A DNA stretch of 64,000 bases from Clostridia bacterium (lineage in GTDB: Bacteria; Bacillota; Clostridia; TANB77; CAG-508), in the NCBI GenBank assembly GCA_017625035.1, contig JAGALX010000028.1:1-64000 (forward strand). The letters run 5' to 3'. The position numbers and the translations under genes were made by a program. Positions 35,780-45,138 of this stretch are shown piece after piece. The notes beneath the pieces were generated by a model that saw only the letters and a program-made list of their open reading frames with translations, made no database searches and was not told the origin of the DNA. Position 1 is the stretch's first letter; every line of letters begins with the position of its first letter.

Positions 35780-36265
35780 ATGAGTGGGTTATATGAAAAT
35801 GAAATGAAATTAGAATTTGCAAGCAAATCAAACAATGAAGCTTTTGCCCGTATAACAGTTGCGGCCTTTGCATCACAGCTAGATCCAACAATAGAAGAGC
35901 TAGCAGATATAAAAACTGCTGTATCAGAAGCTGTAACTAATTGTATTATACATGGGTACGAAAATTCAGATGGAATTGTAAAAATAATTTCAAGAATATT
36001 TGCAAACACAATAGAAATAGAAATTTCAGACTCTGGTAAAGGAATAGAAAATATAGAACTTGCACGAAAACCATTATATACATCAAAATCAAACTTAGAA
36101 AGATCAGGAATGGGATTCACAATAATGGAAAGCTTTATGGATGAAGTACATATAGAATCCGTAGTAGGATTAGGAACAAAAATAACAATGAAAAAAATAA
36201 TAAAAAAGTTAGATAAAGAAGAAAACGAAAAAGAGCTAGATTTTGCGGAACTCGGAGGTAGATAA
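35780..36265 (+). CDS. spoIIAB: Anti-sigma-F factor / serine kinase SpoIIAB
   Basis: GHKL-ATPase that binds and inhibits sigma-F and phosphorylates SpoIIAA. 161 residues: N box [12 protein letters not shown] (about 50-61), G1 box ISDSGKGIE (about 84-92), ATP lid and G2 box [15 protein letters not shown] (about 110-124). The C-terminal 20 residues ([17 protein letters not shown]) are extra compared with the about 145-residue Bacillus protein. AGAGAAAGGAT precedes the ATG. sigF follows by 8 bases. Confidence 0.93.
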   Translation: MSGLYENEMKLEFASKSNNEAFARITVAAFASQLDPTIEELADIKTAVSEAVTNCIIHGYENSDGIVKIISRIFANTIEIEISDSGKGIENIELARKPLYTSKSNLERSGMGFTIMESFMDEVHIESVVGLGTKITMKKIIKKLDKEENEKELDFAELGGR

Positions 36266-36273
36266 ACTTTTTT

Positions 36274-36993
36274 ATGTATGAGAATAAAATTGAAGATATT
36301 TTAAAAGCACAATCTGGCAGTCAAGAAACTATGACAAAACTAATAACAGATAACTCAAATTTAATTTGGAGCATAGTAACAAGATTTAAAGATCGAGGCT
36401 ATGAAATAGAAGATTTATATCAAATAGGATGTATAGGATTTATAAAATCAATAAAAAGATTTGATACAAACTTTGAAGTAAAATTATCTACATATGCAGT
36501 ACCATACATATTAGGAGAAATAAAAAGATTTATAAGAGATGATGGACCAGTAAAGGTTAGTCGAAGTATAAAAGAACTATCATATAAAATAAAACTAATT
36601 CAAAATGAGTATATTACAAAAAAAGGAAAAGACATACAAATAGAAGAATTGGCCAAAATTCTAAAAGTATCAAAAGAAGAAATTGTAATTGCAATGGATT
36701 CATCAAACACTGTTGAATCAATAGACCGTAATGTAAACGATACAGATGATTTAACACTAATGGACAAACTAAAAAGTAATGTTGATGAAGAAAAAGAAAT
36801 TATAAATAAAATAACAATAAAAGGTCTAATTGAAAATCTAGATGAAAAATCAAGAAAAATAATTATGCTTAGATATTACAGAGGTAAAACACAAAGTCAA
36901 GTAGCAGAATTACTTGGGGTAACTCAGGTTCAAATATCAAGGCTTGAAAAGAAAATTTTGAGTGGAATGAGACAATCATTAAAGTCATCTTAA
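36274..36993 (+). CDS. sigF: RNA polymerase sporulation sigma factor SigF
   Basis: First forespore-specific sigma factor. 239 residues: region 2 (ILWSIV...RFKDRGYEIEDLYQIGCIG, TNFEVKLSTYAVPYILGEIKR), conserved RFIRDDGPVKVSRSIKEL in region 3, and region 4 helix-turn-helix (SQVAELLGVTQVQISRLEKKIL). GGAGGT lies 14 bases upstream of the ATG, inside the end of spoIIAB. spoIID follows by 22 bases, a common clostridial arrangement. Confidence 0.94.
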   Translation: MYENKIEDILKAQSGSQETMTKLITDNSNLIWSIVTRFKDRGYEIEDLYQIGCIGFIKSIKRFDTNFEVKLSTYAVPYILGEIKRFIRDDGPVKVSRSIKELSYKIKLIQNEYITKKGKDIQIEELAKILKVSKEEIVIAMDSSNTVESIDRNVNDTDDLTLMDKLKSNVDEEKEIINKITIKGLIENLDEKSRKIIMLRYYRGKTQSQVAELLGVTQVQISRLEKKILSGMRQSLKSS

Positions 36994-37015
36994 AATCTAT
37001 TAAAAGGATAAAAAA

Positions 37016-38014
37016 ATGAAAAAAATCTCTTTATACATATTAATTATAATAAGCTTAATATTTTTATTTCCAGTAATTTTAACATCTAGATTTTCATCTG
37101 TTGAAACAATAGGAAAAACAGAAAATAAAATTGAGGCTTCAAAAGAGCAACCATATGATTACAAAAAATATGGAACAATAAATTTAATAAATTCGCAAAC
37201 TAATGAAACTACCCAAATAGCATTAGATGAATATTTATATGGGGTAGTTTCAGCTGAAATGCCAGCTAGCTATGAAATAGAAGCATTAAAGGCACAGGCT
37301 GTAGTTGCAAGAACATATACAATATACACAATAACACACAATTTTGCCAAACATGGAGAAGGAACAATATGTACTGCTTCTACATGTTGCCAAGCTTGGC
37401 TTTCAAAAGAAGAGCGAATGAGTAAATGGTCAGAAAGTGAAAGTGAAGCGAATTGGCAAAAAATTGTGCAGGCAGTAGATTCAACAAAAGGCAAAGTAAT
37501 CCAATACAATGGAGAGGTTATAGATGCATTTTTCCACTCAAACAGTGGAGGTAAAACTGAGGTTCCAGTTAATGTTTGGGGAGGTACAGGATATCCATAT
37601 TTGCAAGTTGTAGAAACTGCAGGTGAAGATGCATATTCTCAATATAGTTCAGAAGTAAATTTTTCTAAACAAGATTTTGAAAATAAAATGAAAGAAAAAT
37701 ATTCAGATTTTACTATAGATTGGAATAATGCAGAATGCATAAAAATCACTGAATATACAGATGGAGGAAGAGCAAGAACTGTAAAAATAGGAAATAAAGA
37801 GCTATCAGGAGTGGAAGTAAGGTCTACATTTGGCTTAAAATCTGCAAACTTCAAATTTACAATAGATGGTGACAATATAAAATTTTCTGTAATAGGATAT
37901 GGCCATGGAGTTGGAATGAGTCAAACTGGAGCAGATGCAATGGCGAAAACTGGTTCAACATATGTAGATATAATAAATCATTTTTATACAGGAATAGAAA
38001 TTGTAAATATATAA
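37016..38014 (+). CDS. spoIID: Stage II sporulation protein D (lytic transglycosylase)
   Basis: Membrane-anchored glycan-cleaving enzyme of the engulfment complex. 332 residues: N-terminal anchor about 4-23, then a SpoIID/LytB domain with LYGVVSAEMPASYEIEALKAQAVVARTY split over about 76-105 (catalytic Glu in SAEMP), HSNSGGKTE (about 180), GYPYLQ, and GHGVGMSQTGADAMA (about 297-311). It follows sigF by 22 bases and precedes the SpoIIQ-like gene, so engulfment enzymes are clustered with the forespore sigma factor. Confidence 0.93.
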   Translation: MKKISLYILIIISLIFLFPVILTSRFSSVETIGKTENKIEASKEQPYDYKKYGTINLINSQTNETTQIALDEYLYGVVSAEMPASYEIEALKAQAVVARTYTIYTITHNFAKHGEGTICTASTCCQAWLSKEERMSKWSESESEANWQKIVQAVDSTKGKVIQYNGEVIDAFFHSNSGGKTEVPVNVWGGTGYPYLQVVETAGEDAYSQYSSEVNFSKQDFENKMKEKYSDFTIDWNNAECIKITEYTDGGRARTVKIGNKELSGVEVRSTFGLKSANFKFTIDGDNIKFSVIGYGHGVGMSQTGADAMAKTGSTYVDIINHFYTGIEIVNI

Positions 38015-38161
38015 TATTAAAATAACTCTGCTATAAGCAGTATGTTAAATTAGCTCTATATTTGTGTAAAGTTAATTAGGTATATAAATTTTTTTTGCTA
38101 CTGCATAAGATATCTGTAACTTACTTTAATAATAGGTAATACATAAAATTTTTGTATAATT

Positions 38162-38190
38162 GTATAAATTTATAAAATATGGAAATACTT
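38162..38190 (+). promoter_or_regulatory. Candidate sigma-F promoter of the SpoIIQ-like gene
   Basis: GTATA (38162-38166), 14-base spacer, GGAAATACTT (38181-38190). This fits the Bacillus sigma-F consensus as I know it (GywTA, about 15 bases, GgnrAnAnTw) at every fixed position, with the spacer one short. It ends 26 bases before the ATG. Confidence 0.5.
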
Positions 38191-38216
38191 AAACTAAAGA
38201 AAAAGGAGGAAATTAT

Positions 38217-39020
38217 ATGAATAATAACAAATTTTATAAAATAGGTGCAGTTATTTCTATAGTATTAATAGGTTTAGTTGTTACATTTATAGTGCTAGCA
38301 CAAAAACGTGATAATAAAACAGCACAAACAGAGGAAAATTCCCCATCAGTAATGTCTAGTTCAAATATAGTAGAAAATGAAGAAATAGCAGTAGAAGAAA
38401 ATGAGTTTCAAGAAATAGCGGCTAGTGAAACTAACACTACAAAAGCAGAGAATACAAATAAAGCATCAGAAAATAAAACAACAGAAAACAAAGCTACTGA
38501 AAATAAAACAACTCAAAATAAAGAAAAAACATCTACATCAAAAAATACTACAACTGAAAAAGCCACAAATACACAGAATGTAGAAAAAACAGAAGAAAAG
38601 AAAAATGTAGATCCAGTATTTTGCTATCCTGTAGAAGGAGAAGTAACAATGGAATATGCAAAAGATAAACTAGTATATTCAAACACTTTAGGCGAATGGA
38701 TAACTCATTTAGGTGTTGATATAAAAGCAGATAAAACAACAGTAGTAAAAGCATCAGCAGATGGAACTATTAAATCGATAAAAAATGATCCAAGATATGG
38801 TCTAACTGTTGTAATAGAGCACAATAACGGATTTAGCACAGTATATTCAAACTTACTAACAGCAGAGTTTGTAAAAGTAGGAGAAAAAGTAACATCAGGA
38901 CAAACAATAGGAACAGTTGGAAATACTGCATCATTTGAAATTTTAGATGAATCACATTTACATTTTGAAATTTTAAAAGATAATGAACAAATAGATCCAA
39001 ATATGTATTTAAAAAAATAA
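38217..39020 (+). CDS. spoIIQ: SpoIIQ-like M23 peptidase-fold engulfment protein
   Basis: Forespore membrane protein expected to zip the engulfing membranes together with SpoIIIAH. 267 residues: membrane anchor about 9-27, a long Thr/Asn/Lys/Glu-rich linker with repeats of ENKTT (about 70-130), and a LytM/M23 domain (about 135-265). Zinc ligands His164, Asp168 and His249 and catalytic His247 are kept, but the His of the usual YxHL motif is Asn212 (VYSNL), so peptidase activity may be weak or absent. Bacillus SpoIIQ is likewise degenerate, at another residue. AAAGGAGG precedes the ATG. Confidence 0.8.
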   Translation: MNNNKFYKIGAVISIVLIGLVVTFIVLAQKRDNKTAQTEENSPSVMSSSNIVENEEIAVEENEFQEIAASETNTTKAENTNKASENKTTENKATENKTTQNKEKTSTSKNTTTEKATNTQNVEKTEEKKNVDPVFCYPVEGEVTMEYAKDKLVYSNTLGEWITHLGVDIKADKTTVVKASADGTIKSIKNDPRYGLTVVIEHNNGFSTVYSNLLTAEFVKVGEKVTSGQTIGTVGNTASFEILDESHLHFEILKDNEQIDPNMYLKK

Positions 39021-39031
39021 TAAAACAAAAT

Positions 39032-39072
39032 AAAATGGGAAAAGAGTTTAGGTTCTCTTATCCCATTTTTTT
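39032..39072 (+). terminator. Terminator of the SpoIIQ-like gene
   Basis: AAAATGGGAAAAGAG pairs with CTCTTATCCCATTTT (one mismatch), then TTTG. Confidence 0.8.
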
Positions 39073-39132
39073 GATATAATTGAAAAGTTCAACATAAGAG
39101 GAAAATTTGCGTAAGAAAAGTCAACTGAGTTA

Positions 39133-39160
39133 TTGTTTAAATTGATAATTATGATATAAT
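39133..39160 (+). promoter_or_regulatory. Promoter upstream of sdaA
   Basis: TTGTTT (39133-39138), 16-base spacer, TATAAT (39155-39160). Confidence 0.5.
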
Positions 39161-39225
39161 AAATATATAATTATTGATATAGAGGAAAGGTTAATTATGC
39201 CAAAAACAATAAAGGGGGTTTTTAT

Positions 39226-40464
39226 ATGCAATCATTAAAAGAATTATTTAAAATAGGTAGTGGACCATCTAGTTCACACACAATGGGACCAAAAAGAGCA
39301 GCAGAAATGTTTAAGGAAAAAAATAACGAGGCAGACAAATTTGAGGTTATTTTATATGGGTCATTAGCATTAACAGGAAAGGGACATTTAACAGACTACA
39401 TAATAAAAGAAGTTCTAAAACCAATTCCAACAACAATACATTTTAATTTAGAAGAAGAATGCAAAGTACATCCTAATACACTAGACTTAATTGCATACAA
39501 AAACAACAAAATAATAGACCAAATAAGAGTTTATTCTGTTGGAGGTGGAACAATTAAAATTGAAGGGCAAAATGAAGAAAATGCCCAAAATATATATCCG
39601 CATACAACATTTGAAGAAATAAAAACATATTGCAAAGCAAAAAATATCAATTTATATAGCTATGTTTGCGAAGTAGAAGGTAAAGAAGAAATTACAGAAT
39701 ATTTAAAACAAGTATGGGAAACAATGCAAAATGCAATAAATAGAGGGTTAAGCACAACAGGAACAATTCCAGGCTCTCTAAAACTAAAAAGAAGAGCAAA
39801 ACAAATTTTTGAATTCATGTTAGACGAAGAAACTCCAGAAATAAGAATAAACAGAATATTAAGTGGATATTCATATGCTGTGTGTGAAGAAAATGCTTCA
39901 GGAGGAGAAATTGTAACAGCACCAACATGTGGAGCATGCGGAGTTCTTCCAGCAGTTTTATATTACATGAAAACAGAAAAAAATTATAAAGATGATAAAA
40001 TAATCGAAGGCTTAGCAGTAGCTGGACTAATAGGAAATTTAGTAAAAACGAATGCATCTATTAGTGGGGCAGAATGTGGCTGTCAAGCAGAAGTTGGAAC
40101 TGCATGTTCAATGGCAGCAGCAGCCGCCGCTCATATATTAGGGTTAGGAACAAGCAGAATAGAAAATTCGGCAGAAGTTGCAATGGAACATCATTTAGGT
40201 TTAACTTGTGACCCTGTTTACGGCTATGTTCAAATACCTTGTATAGAACGAAATGCAGTTGCAGCAATGAGAGCTCTAGACTCAACATATTTATCTATGA
40301 TGCTAGGAAAACAAAAATACATATCTTTCGATATGGTAGTAGAAACAATGTACGAAACAGGAAAAGACTTAAGTTCACACTATAGAGAAACAAGTAGTGG
40401 AGGTTTAGCAAAAAAATATTGTAGAAATAAATATTATAATAAAGATATGTCAAAACAAGAATAG
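39226..40464 (+). CDS. sdaA: L-serine ammonia-lyase (iron-sulfur L-serine dehydratase), single chain
   Basis: Converts L-serine to pyruvate and ammonia with an oxygen-labile [4Fe-4S] cluster, fitting an anaerobe. 412 residues combine the N-terminal beta domain (LFKIGSGPSSSHTMGPKRAA, about 5-25; VYSVGGGTI) with the alpha domain (ENASGGEIVTAPTCGACGVLPA, then AECGCQAEVGTACSMAA) holding the cluster cysteines. Many clostridia have two subunits; this is the fused form. AAAGGGGG precedes the ATG. Single gene. Confidence 0.93.
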   Translation: MQSLKELFKIGSGPSSSHTMGPKRAAEMFKEKNNEADKFEVILYGSLALTGKGHLTDYIIKEVLKPIPTTIHFNLEEECKVHPNTLDLIAYKNNKIIDQIRVYSVGGGTIKIEGQNEENAQNIYPHTTFEEIKTYCKAKNINLYSYVCEVEGKEEITEYLKQVWETMQNAINRGLSTTGTIPGSLKLKRRAKQIFEFMLDEETPEIRINRILSGYSYAVCEENASGGEIVTAPTCGACGVLPAVLYYMKTEKNYKDDKIIEGLAVAGLIGNLVKTNASISGAECGCQAEVGTACSMAAAAAAHILGLGTSRIENSAEVAMEHHLGLTCDPVYGYVQIPCIERNAVAAMRALDSTYLSMMLGKQKYISFDMVVETMYETGKDLSSHYRETSSGGLAKKYCRNKYYNKDMSKQE

Positions 40465-40564
40465 TATAAACAAAATATGATTTTATAACAATAAGAGTTT
40501 ATTGTATGTTTGTTTAAGAATATAGTAATTTGTCAATAAATGAAAAATTTAGGAGTGTGATTAT

Positions 40565-41521
40565 ATGGCGTTTATTGGAATCTTATTTGCAAATATTTTA
40601 TTAATGCTTATTTTAGTAATAACATTTATAGCAATAGTACTTTTTATAATTTCAATGATTTTATTTTCAAAAAATAAAAAAGCACAAAAAGCAGGAAAAA
40701 AGAATATAAAAAAGACTGGCGCTATAATTACATTAGTAATTAGTATAATATTATTTTTGCCATTAATAATTAGTATATGTGCTTTATCAATTAATTCTAA
40801 AATTCAAGATACAAGAAAAAAACAGATTATAGAATCAATTGAAAATAAAACGATTGTTAGAAAAGATGAGTGGAAGAACGGGTTTGAATATGATGGTAAA
40901 AATTTAATACCAGTTAATCTTTTGATGAATTCTGACAATTATGATTCTAGAGGAGCATTTAAAAAATTAAATATTGGTGCTTTAGTTATAGAAAATACAA
41001 ATAGTTATTATTATTTATATGAGTTGGAAAACGAGAGTGGATATAAAATATATTATGTGAAGGTTAGTACATTTACTGATGGAGAGTATTATTCAAGAAC
41101 TTTTGTAGATAAAAATGATTATGAAGCGGTATTAAATTATTATAGTACAGCTAGTTTAAATGTAAGTACATTATGGAAATCAGCTCCAAAAAATTTAGGT
41201 TTAAGTAATATGTGGACTAGTTTAGATTTAGATATCAGCGATAGACAAGATGAAATAATAAAGCTAGCAAATGAAGTTTTAGGTGATATTTCAAATAAAA
41301 AACAGACAGGTACTTCAACTAATGAAGATTATGATAACAGTATGGAATTTGAGATTAAATCAAGTGATAAAGTTTTTGCTCTTGATTTAGTTATATATAC
41401 AAAAGATAATGATATTAAATTGTATTTAAATAAATATGAAGTAGAAAAGAAAATAATTGAGAAGCATAAAGATATGTTACTTTCATTAATAAATGATGCA
41501 CAAGAAGAATTAATTCAATAA
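40565..41521 (+). CDS. Hypothetical membrane protein with extracellular domain
   Basis: 318 residues. Two hydrophobic helices (about 8-37 and 50-72) separated by a Lys-rich loop (SKNKKAQKAGKKNIKK) are followed by a 240-residue soluble domain, rich in Tyr/Ser/Asp, likely extracytoplasmic. I recognise no family. TTTAGGAG precedes the ATG. It opens an accessory stretch of membrane and lipoprotein genes. Confidence 0.55.
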   Translation: MAFIGILFANILLMLILVITFIAIVLFIISMILFSKNKKAQKAGKKNIKKTGAIITLVISIILFLPLIISICALSINSKIQDTRKKQIIESIENKTIVRKDEWKNGFEYDGKNLIPVNLLMNSDNYDSRGAFKKLNIGALVIENTNSYYYLYELENESGYKIYYVKVSTFTDGEYYSRTFVDKNDYEAVLNYYSTASLNVSTLWKSAPKNLGLSNMWTSLDLDISDRQDEIIKLANEVLGDISNKKQTGTSTNEDYDNSMEFEIKSSDKVFALDLVIYTKDNDIKLYLNKYEVEKKIIEKHKDMLLSLINDAQEELIQ

Positions 41522-41637
41522 ATAGATACCTGGTAGAATGTCAACAATACGTATTGCTAATTATTGATGCTTTTGGTATAATAAACATTACTTAATTAAT
41601 AAAAAATAACTTAAAATCTTTAAATAAGGAGGAAAAT

Positions 41638-42039
41638 ATGAACATAACGTATCTTAACGCTCTGCCAGAAGTAGAAAATAAATTTAAAGTTAAACTACAA
41701 GAAGATGAGAAGGTGATTTTTAATGCAAAACTAACTTGTTTGGGAACCGAGACAGGTAGATGTCTTGGCGGTCCAGATTCAAAAATGACTGTAACTAATA
41801 AAAGAATTATTGCAGATAATAATGTTGGAGTATGGACAGTTGATATTGCTGATGATATAGTTGATTATACTAAAGTTGAAAGTGGAGCATTTATTTTTAA
41901 ATCTATGTACATTCTTGTAAATTTAAATAAGGAAATCGTATTTAATAATGAAACTGAAAAAATGAATGGATTTCGATTTTATTTTAATAAAAAAGATATA
42001 ATAAAATTTGAAACGATTATGAGTAATTTATTAAAGTAA
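41638..42039 (+). CDS. Small protein with PH-like/GRAM-like fold (hypothetical)
   Basis: 133 residues, no signal or membrane helix. The pattern LQEDEKVIFNAKL, then MTVTNKRIIADN, then a run of beta strands and a final helix (KKDIIKFETIMSNLL) is typical of bacterial PH-like or GRAM-like domains. Function unknown. AAGGAGG lies 8 bases before the ATG. A hairpin (42054-42089) without a T-run follows. Confidence 0.55.
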   Translation: MNITYLNALPEVENKFKVKLQEDEKVIFNAKLTCLGTETGRCLGGPDSKMTVTNKRIIADNNVGVWTVDIADDIVDYTKVESGAFIFKSMYILVNLNKEIVFNNETEKMNGFRFYFNKKDIIKFETIMSNLLK

Positions 42040-42263
42040 ATCAAAACAAATTGTAGTACACTAATGATTTTAATGATATTAGTGTGCTATAATTATATTG
42101 TTTGATGATGGCGATAATATTGTTGAGCTTTGTTTTTAGACCGTTATGTTAGTGGCTATGGAATTTTAACAAATGATAAATATCGAAAAACGATAAAAAA
42201 ATATTGACAAACATTATAAAATGATGTAAAATATCTCCAAAGTAAAATTTGGAGGTATTTTTT

Positions 42264-42731
42264 ATGCAAATATTAGGAGAAAAAGGATTAGGAAATATTT
42301 TAAAAGTTATTTTACAAATATTCTTATGCATAGTAAGTTTAGTATTAATAGCACTACCATTTGTATTACAAATTTTTGGATTAAATTTAGGAGCTAGTAT
42401 ATTTATAATATATCCTAATGGAATAGTATTGTTGTTAATAGCAAATAAATTTATGAAACTGTTTGATTCTTTAAAAAATAACAAACCATTTTGTGAAAAC
42501 AACGTAAAAATTTTAAAAAGTACAGGAAAAACAGCTTTTATTGGAGCATGTTTTTGGATGATGGATTTATTATATGAAATAGTTTTTGCAGAAAAACTTG
42601 ATGTTATATGTATTTTAGTAATGACATTTTTGTTTATTTTATATATAGGTGTATCAATTGCTTTATATATATTATCTGAATTATTCAAACAAGCAACTGA
42701 ATATAAAAATGAAAACGAATTAACAATCTAA
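42264..42731 (+). CDS. DUF2975 family membrane protein
   Basis: 155 residues with four hydrophobic helices and the family features VLLLIANKFMKLFDSLKNNKPFCENNVKILK. The ATG at 42264 has TTGGAGG 8 bases upstream; a TTG 15 bases earlier is less likely. DUF2975 genes are nearly always followed by a small XRE-type regulator, as here (64 bases on). Molecular role unknown. Confidence 0.8.
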   Translation: MQILGEKGLGNILKVILQIFLCIVSLVLIALPFVLQIFGLNLGASIFIIYPNGIVLLLIANKFMKLFDSLKNNKPFCENNVKILKSTGKTAFIGACFWMMDLLYEIVFAEKLDVICILVMTFLFILYIGVSIALYILSELFKQATEYKNENELTI

Positions 42732-42794
42732 TGTATGTTCGCCCTTCATTTTAATAAAATACCGAACAACTAAAAAACAAGGAGAAAAGTAACT

Positions 42795-43010
42795 ATGATA
42801 GTAGTAAATTTAGATGTAATGATGGCAAAGAGGAAGATATCATCATCCGAACTAGCCGAGAAGGTAGGAATAACACCTGCTAATTTATCAATACTAAAGA
42901 CAAATAAAGGAAAAGCAATACGATTTTCTACTTTAGACAAAATATGCAAAGTATTAAATTGCTTGCCAGGAGATATTTTAGACTATGAAGAAGGAGAGAA
43001 TGAGGAATGA
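42795..43010 (+). CDS. XRE-family helix-turn-helix regulator (YozG-like)
   Basis: 71 residues, essentially one HTH_26 domain: MIVVNLDVMMAKRKISSSEL, EKVGITPANLSILKTNKGKA (recognition helix), then LDKICKVLNCLPGDIL. AAGGAG precedes the ATG. It partners DUF2975 in many Firmicutes and probably regulates the unit. The last four bases overlap the next gene (ATGA). Confidence 0.85.
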   Translation: MIVVNLDVMMAKRKISSSELAEKVGITPANLSILKTNKGKAIRFSTLDKICKVLNCLPGDILDYEEGENEE

Positions 43011-44530
43011 CAAACATATTAATAGGAGCTGTAGTTTTTAGTATTTGGTTTGTAACGTTATTTTTTGAAAAGAGCATAGGTTTATCAATGTTATTATATG
43101 TACTGCCTTTAGCTAGTTATATAATATACATACTAAGAAAAAATAAAAAAGAACAAAATTCAAATGCTAAATTTTTAATAATTCCGATAATAATTTTAGC
43201 TAGCACATATTTTATATACAATAATAGCTTTTTCAAGGTAACGAATATTTTAGTTATTTTAATATTAATAGCTATTATGATTTTAGAAATACTTAATAGA
43301 AATGTATTAGTAGATTTTATAAGCTTAAAAAAAGTATTTTATGTATTTTTTAAGCCATTATATTACTTAGATGAAGTATTTGATAAGTTAACTAAATATT
43401 TTAAAGAAAAACTAAAAATAAATACAAGTAACGTAAATAAGGGAAAAACTAGCCAAATAATAAAAGCTATGTGTGTTACAATTCCATTAATCTTAATTAT
43501 ATTAGTATTACTATCAACTGCCGACGATGCATTTGGAAACATATTTGTAAATATATTTGAAGGAATAATATCATTCTTTAAAGAATTTATGTTTAAATCA
43601 TTAATAGAAAGAATATTATCAACAATTGGTGTGTTTGTATATTTAATTTGCTTATTCTACAGTATTTGTTCAAAAAATGAAAAAGAAAATGGAATTAAAA
43701 AAATAGAAATAAAAGACAATTTTACAATAAAAATGATATTGGCATGTTTAAACATTATATATTTAGTATTTTGTACAATACAAATAAAATCTTTATTCTT
43801 GCAAAGTGGAGATATTAATTATGCAAGCTATGCAAGAAAAGGCTTTTTTCAACTTATGGCAGTATCTATAATAAATTTAGTTACAATATTAGTTGCTAAA
43901 AAAAGCGAAAGTATAGAAGATAAAAAAAGTAATAAATACATAAACAGTATGAGTTTAATAATGGTGATATTTACATTTATAATATTAATCTCAGCAACTA
44001 TAAGAATGTACAATTATGAAAGTGCATATGGATATACACTTTTAAGACTTTTGGTTTATTGTACGTTATTTACTGAAGGAATTTTATTAATACCAACAAG
44101 TATGTTTATATTAGACAAAAAGGTTAAACTAGTTCAAACATATTTTTGTATAGTATTACTTGTGTACATTGGTATGAACTTTGCAAACTTTGATAATTTA
44201 ATTGCAAAACGAAATATAGATAGATATTTTGAAACAGGTAAAATAGATATTGATTATTTAGTTCAGAGTACTGGCACAGATGCAGTAGAACAAATTGCAA
44301 GAATTTTAGAAGAATCACTTGATATGTCAGAAGAAACGAACTATGTATATAAAAACGGTAATAGGAGGTCACAACGCTATGAAAAAAATTTTAGTGTATT
44401 AGAAGAAACTAAAGATTATTTAAAGGATACTTATACGGATTTAAAATATGAAAAAATGGATTATAGAGATTTTAATTTATCAAAATATTTTGCTAAGAAA
44501 GAATTAAAAAAATTAAAAAATGAGTTCTAA
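43007..44530 (+). CDS. DUF4173 (DUF4153-like) polytopic membrane protein
   Basis: 507 residues with about eleven hydrophobic helices and a soluble C-terminal tail containing NIDRYFETGKIDIDYLVQST, the diagnostic late motif of DUF4173 proteins. Function unknown. It overlaps the HTH gene by 4 bases and ends 12 bases before a DUF2809 gene, giving a four-gene DUF2975-XRE-DUF4173-DUF2809 module. Confidence 0.78.
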   Translation: MTNILIGAVVFSIWFVTLFFEKSIGLSMLLYVLPLASYIIYILRKNKKEQNSNAKFLIIPIIILASTYFIYNNSFFKVTNILVILILIAIMILEILNRNVLVDFISLKKVFYVFFKPLYYLDEVFDKLTKYFKEKLKINTSNVNKGKTSQIIKAMCVTIPLILIILVLLSTADDAFGNIFVNIFEGIISFFKEFMFKSLIERILSTIGVFVYLICLFYSICSKNEKENGIKKIEIKDNFTIKMILACLNIIYLVFCTIQIKSLFLQSGDINYASYARKGFFQLMAVSIINLVTILVAKKSESIEDKKSNKYINSMSLIMVIFTFIILISATIRMYNYESAYGYTLLRLLVYCTLFTEGILLIPTSMFILDKKVKLVQTYFCIVLLVYIGMNFANFDNLIAKRNIDRYFETGKIDIDYLVQSTGTDAVEQIARILEESLDMSEETNYVYKNGNRRSQRYEKNFSVLEETKDYLKDTYTDLKYEKMDYRDFNLSKYFAKKELKKLKNEF

Positions 44531-44542
44531 GGAAGGAAATAA

Positions 44543-44941
44543 ATGCTTAAAAATAGAAGAATAAAATACTTTGTTGGATTTGTGGTAAGTATACTTATAG
44601 AAATGTTAATAGCATTATATGTTCACGATAAAATTATAAGACCATATATTGGCGATGTATTAGTAATAATCTGTATATATTTATTATTAAAAACTATTTT
44701 TGATACTAAAATAAAACATTTAGCACTTTACATATTTATTTTTGCAGTATCAGTGGAGTTAATGCAATATTTTAAGATAATGCAATATTTATCAAAAGGT
44801 AATGATACTTTAAAAATAGCACTTGGTACAACATTTGATATAAAAGATATTGTTTGTTATTTTGTAGGGTATGTAGTTATTGTTTTGGGTGAGAGTGTAA
44901 GAGATAGTTATGCTAATAATATGGCAAAACACTTAAAATGA
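44543..44941 (+). CDS. DUF2809 family membrane protein
   Basis: 132 residues, four hydrophobic helices. LIEMLIALYVHDKIIRPYIG followed by DVLVIICIY is characteristic of DUF2809. GGAAGGAAA precedes the ATG 12 bases after the DUF4173 gene. Function unknown. Confidence 0.8.
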   Translation: MLKNRRIKYFVGFVVSILIEMLIALYVHDKIIRPYIGDVLVIICIYLLLKTIFDTKIKHLALYIFIFAVSVELMQYFKIMQYLSKGNDTLKIALGTTFDIKDIVCYFVGYVVIVLGESVRDSYANNMAKHLK

Positions 44942-45000
44942 GGAAAACAATTTCACTAATTATATATTTAAGATATAAAAAATATAAATTTATTAAATAA

Positions 45001-45064
45001 TATAAATAAATATGAATTGAATGGTGAAATTAATTTAATTGATTTGATGTTAAATTTGACAAAC
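45001..45064. repeat. 60-bp direct repeat, copy 1 (pair with 49089-49149)
   Basis: ATAAATAAATATGAATTGAA followed by TGGTGAAATTAATTTAATTG and ATTTGATGTTAAA recurs almost unchanged at 49089-49149. Its end supplies the -35 box of the next gene's promoter. Confidence 0.65.
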
Positions 45065-45084
45065 TAAAATTATAAGTGTAAAAT
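45056..45084 (+). promoter_or_regulatory. Promoter of the lipoprotein gene
   Basis: TTGACA (45056-45061), 17-base spacer, TAAAAT (45079-45084). Confidence 0.6.
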
Positions 45085-45138
45085 TAAATATATACTTTTG
45101 AGGTATATTAATAAAATTTTTAAGGGGAGGAAAACCAA

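Noticed and set aside
38035-38160. Possible riboswitch in the gap between spoIID and the SpoIIQ-like gene
   Set aside because: Only AT-rich sequence with short weak hairpins; the region is better explained as the sigma-F promoter region.
42054-42089. Hairpin after the PH-like gene as a terminator
   Set aside because: Good stem but no T-run on either side; not listed as a terminator.
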